From Bacteroidales bacterium (GTDB lineage: Bacteria > Bacteroidota > Bacteroidia > Bacteroidales > Muribaculaceae), in the NCBI GenBank assembly GCA_030531495.1, contig JAUNNJ010000005.1, positions 1 to 60,985 of the forward strand: a DNA stretch of 60,985 bases, written 5' to 3'. A program made the translations under genes and the position numbers. The notes beneath the pieces are model-generated. The model ran no database searches and was not told the origin of the DNA. It saw only the letters and a list, made by a program, of their open reading frames with translations. Shown here piece after piece: positions 51,961-60,857 of this stretch. Position 1 is the stretch's first letter, and the number at the start of each line of letters is the position of its first letter.

Positions 51961-54900
51961 CTATTTACTTGCGTGTTTGTATTCGTCAATCACGATAAGT
52001 TTGTTGATTTCAGTGCCACCATATTCCGATGCAGTTTCGTAAGTACCGAAGTAGCGATAGAGACCAGGAGCGAGTTTAGTTCCGTTCTTGTCTTTCAAAT
52101 CCCAAACGCAAGGGAATTCGCTTGTCTTCTTAGTCCACACGAGGTTGCCGGCAGCGTCTGTAACCTTCAATGTCATCATTGGCGATTCGTTGAGCTCGCT
52201 CTCGATGTTGAATGTAGCCTTGTCGACTGCAGGAATTTCTTCGGTGTAGAGGCTCACTTTGCTTGCTGGGCCTACGAGGAATGTGATGGTGCGACTTGCT
52301 TCATTGCCAGCTGCGTCATGCACGGTGTAGGTGAGACGGTGTTGGCCATAGGTGAGACCTGTCATAGGAAGTGCAATATCCATTTGCTTTCCGTTTTCAC
52401 TGAGGGTAGCGTGACTCAAAACTTCGCGGTAGGTTTCCTTGCCATTGTCGAGTTTGAGCGTCATTGCGTTGCCAATACCAACCGACATATTGCTGAGTGC
52501 TTCATTGTCGGTCGCTGTAATGTAGAGTGTTGAGTTCGCTGGGATGTAGGCACCTTCAGCAAAGTTGCTCTCATCGTTGAAGAACATCTTTTCAACTACT
52601 GGAGCCACATCGTCGTTCACATTCTTTGGGTCGGTTTCGCTGTATGGAACGAGCTCTACTTGTCCGTTTTGGCCATTGACCATATGCTCAGAGTTGTCCT
52701 TGTGAGCATAGACGCTAACGAGGCCGTCGGCCCAGAGTGCTTCTACATAGCGAGGAACCAATACGGTGCCTTCAAACATGCCATTAACTACGCGTCCTTT
52801 TACTTGAGCGATTTGGTTGCGTGGATAGTAAACCGAACGAGTTGTGCTACGTCCGTTAAATGTGCTCTTGATGTCTTTGTAGAAGCGTTCCTGATCGTAA
52901 AGAGTGAGTACAGCATCGCCATTGAATTCGGTGTCGATGCCGCCTTCAAGTGTATTTACTTGTGCCTTTACTTTAAGCTCTTGTAATGGACGAACTTTCA
53001 CCTTTGCATCTTCTGTTAAAGCGACACCATTGATTTCTGTAATCTTTACGAGTGGCTTTGGGTAATTGACTTGCATTGCAGGGTCGCCGAGCAAGAGGTA
53101 TTTTACCTTGTCGGGGATACTGCTGCTTCCGAAAGTTTGTTTTGCTTTTACATAAATGTCGCCGAGGCGAGGCATTTCTTTGGTGTTCATGAAGCTGAAC
53201 ATCGCGTTCGCCCAAGCACGGTTGGCTTTGTCGTTGTTGTCAGAGAACACTGAGCGAGGAGTGGTGAACAGTGCGATAGCGCCACCATTCTTCTTGTGGA
53301 ATTGAACTTCTGCAATACCGCGTTCGTCGCTGTCGTAACGTGCCACGTCGCAGCAGGCTGTTGTGAAGATTGGGAGGTGGTCGTATTCAGTGTTTTGAGC
53401 TTCAATCATGGTCCACATGTGGCGCGACTTGGTGTAAGAAATAGTGCCGGCATGACCAATGTAAGTGTAGAAGTATTGACCTTGCTTCAGCGCTTCGATG
53501 ATGTGGCGACGAGCTTCAACTGCAGTGAGGTTGGAAGCTGCAACGCCGGGTTCGCTTGTGGTTGTTGCATTAGGGAACAAGTCGATATAAGCCTTGTCGA
53601 CAAACAAGCCAGTCTTGAGGTCGGTATTGAGAATTTCTTCCATACCTACAGCCTGGAACAAGTGTTTGTTGCTGTCGCCTTCGTCGCTGGTGATGAGCGC
53701 GTTGTTACGCCAAACACCGTAGTCAGGGTCGTTGACATAGTTGAGCAACTTGTCGACATCTGATCTTGCCTCTGCTTCGTTGGCAGATGGGATACGTCCC
53801 ACACCTATTGTCAATGCTTCGCTGGTGATGTTGTAGCCAGAGTTGTCGGTGAGAACACCGAAGAAGTCGTCGGAAACGTATGAGTTGTTTTCGTCGTTAC
53901 TGTTGTCGCTTTGGTAAGTGATGAGGCGGTTCTTCTTGTTGGTGGTGATGCCACGGTTGTCGAATGAGCCACAACCAAACATGAGCAAGTATTTGAAACG
54001 GCGTTGGTCACGGTCGTAGAACATTTTGTTCATCAAACGGATAGCCATAGCGTCGGGTGTTCCGCTTGAGAATTCGTTAAACACTTCTTCTTGGTCGACT
54101 ACGTGGACGGTGAATCCGTCTTTGTTGCGGTGCATTTTTGCCACGCGTTCGGCTTGTGATTTGAGCTCCTTGCTGGTTACGATTACCATGTCGGGGGTGC
54201 TCATGCCATGAATATCTTGGTTTTCAACGGCTTCAAAACCTGTAATCTTATAAAGTGTAGCGCTTGGGTCGAAAGCAACAAATTGTCCCCATTCACTTTC
54301 GTAGCCAGGGGTGAATGCTTTCACTGTGGTTGCATCGGGTGCGCTGTAGTCGGCATATTGAAATTCAACAGGGTTTCCTGTATCGTCGATGTTCCATACC
54401 ACTATGCCATCGGTCGCATTTGGCAATTCAATGCGGTCGTCGGCTGAGAGTTTGTCAAACCCCATGCGTACTTGTCCATTAGAGGCGTTGAGCAGATTGT
54501 TTTGATGCTCGAATGTGACAGTGAACCAGTCGAGGCGCGCCCATTTCATAGAAAGGTCGGATGGAACGCTGAAATCGAAGATGATTTTACCCTTTTCGCT
54601 GTGAGTGGTAGGTACAATAGCGCCCGAAGGATTTGCTGAGTTGTAGAAAATCAGTGAGTTTTCGCTATATCTAATAGCTGAAGAACTGCTTGTGTAGCCG
54701 ATGGTGTCGGTTGTTCCACCCATTTCTACATAGGTTTTCAAGTTTGCACTGTTGCTGTAACCTGAACCTTCTCGTGCGATGCGAGCAGCCACGCAAGGGT
54801 TGAATGTAACAGATGATCCTGGCACTGCACCTGGGATTTCAAAGTCGAAGGAATTGTTGCTTTCAGAAATTCTTTCACCAAGAAGCGATTTTCCTGTATA

Positions 54901-55443
54901 GCCAACGCTCACTTCTTCTTTTTCGTGGTAGAAGTAATCAAGACTGGTAGGACGGGCATTTGCTCCTGGTTCCTTGACAGCAACTTTCTTGACTGTATCA
55001 TCGCTACTGCCTTCACAAAGGAAATAACAACCTTCAGTTGCATATGGGTTGATTGTGCGGCTATAGTGTGGCTTTGTGGTGCGAGGATCTTCGAGTTGGA
55101 AGTTCACAGGACCTTTTGCATAAAAGCAAATTTTGTTGGCAGAGCGCCATACAGGCACGCTCACGAGGTCGTCGGGGGCATCACCATTGAGCACTTCGCC
55201 AATCAGTTGGCCACCAGAGCCATATATTCTAACATTGTCAGGATTAGAGAACCCCATTTCGCTGAGTTCTTCGGCTGTGATTTCATGAACGCCGGTGTTT
55301 GCGACTTTAATTTTAATCCATTTGCCGTTAGCCAGTTTTGAGTTGCGGGCATAATGTGCAGGCGATAATGCCATAGCGCTTTGTGAAAGAGCCAGGCATG
55401 TGACCGCAACGGCAAGAAACGATGTTAAATGTAGTTTACGCAT
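51961..55443 (-). CDS. PorU-like C25 cysteine peptidase (T9SS sortase paralogue 1)
   Basis: 1160 residues with a signal peptide (LTSFLAVAVTCLALSQSAMA). A PorU N-terminal region (residues 25-390, KWIKIKVANTGVHEITAEEL) precedes a gingipain-type C25 domain with the catalytic His in FYTYIGHAGTISY and Cys in FTTACCDVARYDSDERG, then Ig-like beta domains and a FlgD-like C-terminus (VWDLKDKNGTKLAPGLYRYF). PorU cleaves sorting domains from T9SS cargo and attaches the cargo to surface lipopolysaccharide. The sequence around the cysteine (ACCDVARYD) differs from the other copy (ATCEFTRFD), so this is the more divergent paralogue and may have another specificity. It is the last gene of the cluster, with a terminator. 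Confidence 0.88.
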   Translation of the reverse strand: MRKLHLTSFLAVAVTCLALSQSAMALSPAHYARNSKLANGKWIKIKVANTGVHEITAEELSEMGFSNPDNVRIYGSGGQLIGEVLNGDAPDDLVSVPVWRSANKICFYAKGPVNFQLEDPRTTKPHYSRTINPYATEGCYFLCEGSSDDTVKKVAVKEPGANARPTSLDYFYHEKEEVSVGYTGKSLLGERISESNNSFDFEIPGAVPGSSVTFNPCVAARIAREGSGYSNSANLKTYVEMGGTTDTIGYTSSSSAIRYSENSLIFYNSANPSGAIVPTTHSEKGKIIFDFSVPSDLSMKWARLDWFTVTFEHQNNLLNASNGQVRMGFDKLSADDRIELPNATDGIVVWNIDDTGNPVEFQYADYSAPDATTVKAFTPGYESEWGQFVAFDPSATLYKITGFEAVENQDIHGMSTPDMVIVTSKELKSQAERVAKMHRNKDGFTVHVVDQEEVFNEFSSGTPDAMAIRLMNKMFYDRDQRRFKYLLMFGCGSFDNRGITTNKKNRLITYQSDNSNDENNSYVSDDFFGVLTDNSGYNITSEALTIGVGRIPSANEAEARSDVDKLLNYVNDPDYGVWRNNALITSDEGDSNKHLFQAVGMEEILNTDLKTGLFVDKAYIDLFPNATTTSEPGVAASNLTAVEARRHIIEALKQGQYFYTYIGHAGTISYTKSRHMWTMIEAQNTEYDHLPIFTTACCDVARYDSDERGIAEVQFHKKNGGAIALFTTPRSVFSDNNDKANRAWANAMFSFMNTKEMPRLGDIYVKAKQTFGSSSIPDKVKYLLLGDPAMQVNYPKPLVKITEINGVALTEDAKVKVRPLQELKVKAQVNTLEGGIDTEFNGDAVLTLYDQERFYKDIKSTFNGRSTTRSVYYPRNQIAQVKGRVVNGMFEGTVLVPRYVEALWADGLVSVYAHKDNSEHMVNGQNGQVELVPYSETDPKNVNDDVAPVVEKMFFNDESNFAEGAYIPANSTLYITATDNEALSNMSVGIGNAMTLKLDNGKETYREVLSHATLSENGKQMDIALPMTGLTYGQHRLTYTVHDAAGNEASRTITFLVGPASKVSLYTEEIPAVDKATFNIESELNESPMMTLKVTDAAGNLVWTKKTSEFPCVWDLKDKNGTKLAPGLYRYFGTYETASEYGGTEINKLIVIDEYKHASK

Positions 55444-55476
55444 AATTTATATTGCTATGTTATTATTCAAATAATG

Positions 55477-56034
55477 TCATTTTATTCTCATCTTTAGCGA
55501 ATCCGCCTTGTTGACGGTGGCGCTCAGATGTTCTCCAATGTTCAGTTTATGTCCAGTGGTATCGCTCCCCACCACAATCATGTCGCCCATCTTCAGTGTG
55601 AAGTATTTGCTGGCTTCTGCCACAAGGGCGTCGATGTGTTGGGCGGTGAGCAGGGCGGTGCTATCTGCTTCGTTTTCGTTGGCAAAGGCTTCAACTTTAA
55701 AGCCTTTTGTGGAGTCGACGTCAGCCAAAGCAATAGCGTTGCCAAGCATGAAAGCACCATCGAATGCAGAGTAGCGTGCATCAAGCGCATCGCATTCAAT
55801 GCCTTTAGCCTCTACTACAGCACATGCCGCCACGCTCTGATAGTAGCGGTGGGCAAATCGGGGTGCAATGTTTTTTCCTAAACGGTCGACGCGAACTGCC
55901 AATGCGGCGTGCATCACGAACTCGGGGGCGAAATCGGGCACGAAGAAAGGCTTGTTGTTGACAAGCATAGAAGAGTCGGCCATCAGATGATAGCTTCGTT
56001 GAGTGCCGTTGCCTTTGATTACGATGATTTTCAC
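55477..56034 (-). CDS. Degenerate fumarylacetoacetate-hydrolase-fold protein
   Basis: 185 residues. The C-terminal pattern MGDMIVVGSDTTGHKLNIGEHL and the N-terminal segments NNKPFFVPDFAPEF and VRVDRLGKNI resemble the FAH family (which hydrolyses or decarboxylates acylpyruvates). However, where the family has a metal-binding His-x-Glu-x-Glu motif, this protein has MHAALAVRV, and the later acidic ligand is not obvious, so it is probably not a classical metal enzyme. It lies between rex (24-base gap) and porU1 (33-base gap) and is likely co-transcribed with them. The assignment is by motif only. Confidence 0.6.
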   Translation of the reverse strand: MKIIVIKGNGTQRSYHLMADSSMLVNNKPFFVPDFAPEFVMHAALAVRVDRLGKNIAPRFAHRYYQSVAACAVVEAKGIECDALDARYSAFDGAFMLGNAIALADVDSTKGFKVEAFANENEADSTALLTAQHIDALVAEASKYFTLKMGDMIVVGSDTTGHKLNIGEHLSATVNKADSLKMRIK

Positions 56035-56058
56035 GCGTTTTCCGTTTGTTTCAAAATG

Positions 56059-56712
56059 TTATTTATTATTCATGTCATCCATTCGATTGTACATTAATGC
56101 CAAGTGCGAATAGATGGAAGTGTTTTGAATCACAATGTTTGTGGGCGCCTTGATACGGTAAGGCGTAAAGTTCCAGATGGCTTTCAGCCCGCCTGCGATG
56201 GCTTGGTTGGCAGCGTCTTGAGCATGCTCTACAGGCACTGCAAGAACGGCGATTGACACACCATATTCTTCCTGACGGGATTTTAGTTCGTTCATGTGGT
56301 AGATGGGCACACCGCAAATGCTTTTGCCAGCAATATCTTCGTTGATGTCGAAGCCTGCCACAATGTTCAATCCGTATTGCGCCAAACCCACATCTTGCAT
56401 CAATGCCGCGCCAAGACTACCAACGCCAATCATAAACGCTCTGTGCTTGCGCTTGAATCCAAGGAAGTCGACCAATTCGCGAACCAAAGAGTGTACTTCG
56501 TAGCCAATACGGGTTTTCCCTTTGATGTTGAGGAAAGAGAGGTCTTTGGCAATTTGGGAGGCGTCCACGTTGATTTCCTTGGCAATTTGGGTGGATGATA
56601 CATACTCGATATTCTGATTGTCGAGCATTTTAACATATGCCAAATACCAGGGCAGCCTTCTCAAAGTAGGCTCTGGAAGTATGATTTTTTGTATATTTTT
56701 TGTTTCGTTCAT
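56059..56712 (-). CDS. rex: Redox-sensing transcriptional repressor Rex
   Basis: 217 residues. An N-terminal winged helix (LPEPTLRRLPWYLAYVKML and STQIAKEINVDASQIAKDL) binds DNA, and a Rossmann domain (IGVGSLGAALM at about residue 90, glycine-rich) binds NADH/NAD+. NADH releases Rex from operators of fermentation and respiration genes. The C-terminal helix of the family is present (TNIVIQNTSIYSHLALMYN). It has its own -7 box and starts the rex-FAH-porU1 transcript; the linkage to a secretion gene is unusual. Confidence 0.95.
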   Translation of the reverse strand: MNETKNIQKIILPEPTLRRLPWYLAYVKMLDNQNIEYVSSTQIAKEINVDASQIAKDLSFLNIKGKTRIGYEVHSLVRELVDFLGFKRKHRAFMIGVGSLGAALMQDVGLAQYGLNIVAGFDINEDIAGKSICGVPIYHMNELKSRQEEYGVSIAVLAVPVEHAQDAANQAIAGGLKAIWNFTPYRIKAPTNIVIQNTSIYSHLALMYNRMDDMNNK

Positions 56713-56748
56713 TGAATTGTAGGGTTGGCTTTATGAATTTCCAAACCA

Positions 56749-56756
56749 CAAAATTA
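56749..56756 (-). promoter_or_regulatory. -7 box TAATTTTG of rex
   Basis: Minus-strand TAnnTTTG match 36 bases before the rex start; the -33 element is poor. No Rex operator (TTGTGAA, 4 bases, TTCACAA) is visible around it. Confidence 0.55.
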
Positions 56757-56791
56757 ATAAAAATTCTGTATATGCTAAAAAACACACAATA

Positions 56792-59700
56792 TTATTGCGC
56801 TGTCACTGCAATCTTCTTAGCCTTTGTGGCTTCTTGTATGCCGTCGGTCGAAATTCGAGCGCGGTAGATGTAGATGCCACGTTGCACACGCGAGCCGTTC
56901 ATGTCGGTGAGATCCCAGGTCACAGGGAATGATGTGCCAGAATCGCTGCGTCCGGTTTGAGTGGCGGTCCACACGAGTCGTCCCATCAAATCGTAGATGT
57001 CGATGCCCACGGTCACTGTTGCGTCTGGGCGGTTGTGCTTCAGGTAGAAGTTTGCCGATGTTGATGCTGGATTTGCGTCGCAATAGATGTCGTATAAATC
57101 AGGCTTCATGCCGCGAATCACGGTGAAGTTGATGGTCTTGCTTGAAGAGTTGTTGAACACGTCCCACACTTTCAATTTCAAAGTGTGTCCACCGGGCTCG
57201 AGGTCGGCTAATTGATAGTTGATATTGCCGGCAGAGCCATTTTCGCTGTCGGTGTTGATAGGCGTGAAGTATGCCGAGAGGTCGTTTACTGCGCTTTTGT
57301 CGTCGAGCGTGAGTGTCATGGAGTGTCCAATACCGCTTGATGAGAGATTGATACCGCTCTCATCACTCACGCGAGCCATCAGCAGAGGCGATTCGTTCAC
57401 GAGGTCGCCATCTTTGAATTCGGTGCCGTTGAGCACCATCATCTCAATGTTTGGTCCAATGGTGTCGGCTTTCACTGTGTCGTCGTAGCCATAGATGTAG
57501 AATTGGCTATTTGAGCCCATGGCTTCAAGTGACCCGCCGTTGAATTTGGTGTTGTTCACCTTTGAATTGTCGTAGGCGTAAAGATTGATGAGCGATGGAC
57601 TGTAGTTGTCGAATGTTGCCAATATTTCGGAAGGAACGGTCACTTTGAAAGAGAATTGTCCATTCTTCACGGTGTCGACTTTCACAGCAAGTTTGTTAGG
57701 GCGGTCGAGGTATGCAAATTCCTCTCCTCCATCTCCCCATCCATGTGTGAGAACAGATTGCTCGCAATCGTAGAGGCTTGCAATTACAGGTCCGTTGAAA
57801 TCCACTTTTTCGCCTTTGCTGTTAGTCACTTTACCAGTAAAAGTCAACGTCTGACGTGCTTTGAATTCGGGCTTGTTTTCTTCGCTCACCTTCTGGCCAT
57901 TGATAGTTTCGATTTCAATTTTCAGTGGTGCATATGCTGGGCGCATAGCAGGGTCGCCGAAAAGGAAGTAACGCATGTTGTTTTCTTCCTGTCCGCTTGA
58001 AGTGGACTTGCGGTATTCGTTTTTACCCAAGCGCAGGATGTCGCCCAATCGGTTAGGCATACCTTCCTCATCGCGCTTGAACGCGTATTTAGCCACGCGA
58101 CGGTGTAGCTCGCCATTCTGGCCAATGTAAACCAATCGTGGAGGGCAAATCAGAGCGATGGCACCACCTTGGCCATTGATAAACATGCTCTCGCCACCCG
58201 AGCGATTGAGTGCGTCGAAACGAGTGAATTCGCAAGTGGCTGCATAGAGGATAGGCAAGCGCTTGTAGAAGAGGCGTTCGTCGATGTCGGGGTGGGTGAG
58301 TTGCCCCTCTCCGGTCCAGCCGTTAGGGCTTGCGTGACCAGTGTAGTTCCACCAAACCACACCTTCGCTCAGCATGTGGAACATTTTTGCGCGCGCATCG
58401 GGATAAGTGCGCCCGGCACCTTGGCTGACAGCGTTGAAAGCATCGAGGTATACTTTGTTGAAGATGTAATCGTTGCCACCATTTTTCTTAGCCATGTCAA
58501 TGGCTTCTTCGGCTTGCTTCATGTGGATGGCCTGGTTTTCGTCGTCGGCCACATCAAGCACATTGTTTTTCCACGAACTGTTGTTGGGCGTAGTCACATA
58601 TTTGATGAGCTTGTCGGCGGTGGTACGCGCTTCGCTCACGCTCTTGATTGGGAAGCGTCCCACGCTGATGTTGAGGTCGTGTCGTGCGAAATTAGGTCCA
58701 GAGTTGTCGTCAAGCACAGCAAATGGGTCGTCGCTGGTGAAGGATGTGTTTTCGTCGTTACTGGTTTCGCTTTGCCATGTGAGCAGCATTGGGTAGCTTG
58801 CAGCTTTCACTGTGTTGCTCAACTGGCGGTTGTCGTAAGTGCCAGCGCCGAAAAGCAGTACGTAGCCTAATTTGTGGCCATCCTTGTCGGTGCCGCGGTC
58901 GTAGAACATTTTGCTCATCATGCGGTAGGCCATAGCGTCGGGGGTGCCACTTGAGAATTCGTTGAACACTTGTTTCTGGTCAACCACAAGCACGCGCATT
59001 GAATCCACCGACACGTGCATAGCGGCAATACGCTTTGCTTGGTCGAGATATTCAGTAGGGGAGATGATAATCATATCGGGGGTGGCTTCAGAGTGTATGC
59101 TCTGGTTTGCCACAGTACATTCCATCGAGGGTGATGGCAGATTTGCCGATGGGTTGAATGCCACATATTCGCGATTGCCCGAGCCGATTGGGCTGAAAGC
59201 ACCAATACCGCCGTTCTTTACCACGTTCATGACAGTTGGCTGGTGAGCGGTGGTCACATCCCACACTTGAGTTTCGTCGCTCACGCCTCCCACTTGGTAT
59301 TGCATATCAGCGCCGTCTTGATGCTGTCCCCAAGCAATGATGCCGTTTTGGAGCGCGAGGGTGCGCTGGTAGTTCACGGCGATGTAGTTGAGGCGTGCAA
59401 GATACACAGTGCCAGAAGGGTTGTAGTTCACAGTGTATGTGAGATTTTCTGCATTTGTTGGAGTGAAACTCTTCACGATGTTGCCCCATGCATAGTGGTT
59501 GTGAGCTACGTCGAGAATGGCGCTGATTTGGTCACCGCTCTCGCTTGGGATGTTGGTGCCATTTTGTTGGAAGGTGAGAGATGCTTTGCCCCCCATCGTT
59601 TTGGAAGCAAAACTTGTGAGCACATTCAACTTTGTGCCATTCACGTAGCCTGGCAGAGAAAATTTGAATGATTGCGATTTTGTGTATCGGAAATCTTCGC

Positions 59701-60271
59701 CAAGAAGTACGCGGCCTGTCTCGCCGGGGTTGACTAATTCTTCTTCGTGGAAAAGACGCTCGGTGAACGTGTTCACAGCATTGCCAGATGGAGCATTGCT
59801 TGCTTTTTCCATTGCTTTGTCAGAGTAATTCGCTTGGTCGGTCACAAAGTAGTAGCCGGCAGTGGCATAGGGGTGCTGAACCGGCACATAGTTCACTTCT
59901 CCTGTTTTTATTCCCCATGTGGTTGGCCCTTGTGCATAGAAAATGATTTTGTTGCCACTTCTGTACACGGGTATTTGTGGCAGGTCATCGGGAATGTCGG
60001 GTGTGAGATGCTCAGAAATAGGAGCGCCGCCAAAGCCGAAAATTCGGATTTTACTGATGTCGGAAAATCCCCACTTCTTTGCGTCTTCGCTTGTGATAGC
60101 GTAAAGTCCGCTGTTGGTCACCTTGATTTTTACCCATTTGCCCGACACGAGTTTAGAAGTGTCGGCATAGTGTGACGAGGTGAAAGCGGAGGCTTTATTG
60201 CCGTTGAACAGTGCTACAAGAGCAATGCTGAATATAGTGGCTAATTGAATATGTAGTCGTTTGAATTTCAT
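56792..60271 (-). CDS. porU: Type IX secretion system sortase PorU (paralogue 2, canonical type)
   Basis: 1159 residues. Signal peptide (LATIFSIALVALFNGNKASA), a PorU N-terminal region starting KWVKIKVTNSGLYAITSEDA, the C25 domain with His in VVWWNYTGHASPNGWTGE and Cys in LYAATCEFTRFDALNRSGGE, then beta domains and a FlgD-like C-terminus (VTWDLTDMNGSRVQRGIYIY). The TCEFTRFD context fits canonical PorU, the sortase that removes C-terminal sorting domains and links cargo to A-LPS. It shares its whole architecture with the 51961-55443 gene, including FNEFSSGTPDAMA. Probably transcribed separately from rex, 79 bases downstream. Confidence 0.9.
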   Translation of the reverse strand: MKFKRLHIQLATIFSIALVALFNGNKASAFTSSHYADTSKLVSGKWVKIKVTNSGLYAITSEDAKKWGFSDISKIRIFGFGGAPISEHLTPDIPDDLPQIPVYRSGNKIIFYAQGPTTWGIKTGEVNYVPVQHPYATAGYYFVTDQANYSDKAMEKASNAPSGNAVNTFTERLFHEEELVNPGETGRVLLGEDFRYTKSQSFKFSLPGYVNGTKLNVLTSFASKTMGGKASLTFQQNGTNIPSESGDQISAILDVAHNHYAWGNIVKSFTPTNAENLTYTVNYNPSGTVYLARLNYIAVNYQRTLALQNGIIAWGQHQDGADMQYQVGGVSDETQVWDVTTAHQPTVMNVVKNGGIGAFSPIGSGNREYVAFNPSANLPSPSMECTVANQSIHSEATPDMIIISPTEYLDQAKRIAAMHVSVDSMRVLVVDQKQVFNEFSSGTPDAMAYRMMSKMFYDRGTDKDGHKLGYVLLFGAGTYDNRQLSNTVKAASYPMLLTWQSETSNDENTSFTSDDPFAVLDDNSGPNFARHDLNISVGRFPIKSVSEARTTADKLIKYVTTPNNSSWKNNVLDVADDENQAIHMKQAEEAIDMAKKNGGNDYIFNKVYLDAFNAVSQGAGRTYPDARAKMFHMLSEGVVWWNYTGHASPNGWTGEGQLTHPDIDERLFYKRLPILYAATCEFTRFDALNRSGGESMFINGQGGAIALICPPRLVYIGQNGELHRRVAKYAFKRDEEGMPNRLGDILRLGKNEYRKSTSSGQEENNMRYFLFGDPAMRPAYAPLKIEIETINGQKVSEENKPEFKARQTLTFTGKVTNSKGEKVDFNGPVIASLYDCEQSVLTHGWGDGGEEFAYLDRPNKLAVKVDTVKNGQFSFKVTVPSEILATFDNYSPSLINLYAYDNSKVNNTKFNGGSLEAMGSNSQFYIYGYDDTVKADTIGPNIEMMVLNGTEFKDGDLVNESPLLMARVSDESGINLSSSGIGHSMTLTLDDKSAVNDLSAYFTPINTDSENGSAGNINYQLADLEPGGHTLKLKVWDVFNNSSSKTINFTVIRGMKPDLYDIYCDANPASTSANFYLKHNRPDATVTVGIDIYDLMGRLVWTATQTGRSDSGTSFPVTWDLTDMNGSRVQRGIYIYRARISTDGIQEATKAKKIAVTAQ

Positions 60272-60618
60272 TTTTCAATTTTGCTTTTTATCGTTTCTTT
60301 GAGCATGAATGCAGGTGTCAGTGGGTTGTTTTACGCCTGCAATATCTTTTTTGACTTAATTTATAACGACTTATTTGCTTAATTATTGTGTAAAACTCAA
60401 CTTTTCGTTCATTCCCGGTTGTAAATTTTTTGTGGCTTTTGCTGTGAGCGTGATGTGAGACATAGCGTAGGCAATGGCGGATTAATAGAAATGAAAGTAA
60501 TATTTATGCAAAAAATCAGCAACTGTCTCAAGGGGGAGGACAGTCGCTGATTTGGTGTGTGTTTTTATATGTATTGTGTGTGTTTTTTTTATTTTTGTTC
60601 CCGTAAATCAGATGGATA
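60272..60618. other. Intergenic region before porU2
   Basis: A/T-rich, no ORF supported. Contains the hairpin at 60513-60553. No TAnnTTTG box for porU2 was found on the minus strand here. Confidence 0.5.
60504..60553 (-). terminator. Terminator of the small membrane-protein gene
   Basis: Stem AAATCAGC-AA-CTGTC (60513-60527) with GACAG-TC-GCTGATTT (60539-60553); on the minus strand a T tract follows. Confidence 0.8.
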
Positions 60619-60801
60619 TCACATGATAATGTTGGCTAAAATCACCAGGAAGGAGGCAATGTAGAATAACTTGCGAACTGCAAAATCCACTTTTCTCTTG
60701 TTTTCCTCTTCCCTTTCAATGATTTGCTCCACGGTCAGATAATTGTTTTCTGGGTGCTCGAAATCAAGAGTTATTTGTTGAGTGTTATTGTATCGTTTCA
60801 T
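60619..60801 (-). CDS. Small single-span membrane protein of unknown function
   Basis: 60 residues: a polar, charged N-terminal part (YLTVEQIIEREEENKRK) and a C-terminal membrane helix (LFYIASFLVILANIIM). No family recognised. The ATG at 60801 is used because the longer frame to 60885 starts upstream of the predicted promoter (-7 box 60850-60857). It has its own promoter and terminator, which supports a real gene. Confidence 0.7.
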   Translation of the reverse strand: MKRYNNTQQITLDFEHPENNYLTVEQIIEREEENKRKVDFAVRKLFYIASFLVILANIIM

Positions 60802-60849
60802 AATATTTATGTTTTTTATATTGATTATTCTTGTTTCATTTTCACGATG

Positions 60850-60857
60850 CAAAGTTA
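60850..60857 (-). promoter_or_regulatory. -7 box TAACTTTG of the small membrane-protein gene
   Basis: Minus-strand TAnnTTTG match 48 bases before the ATG at 60801. Confidence 0.6.
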
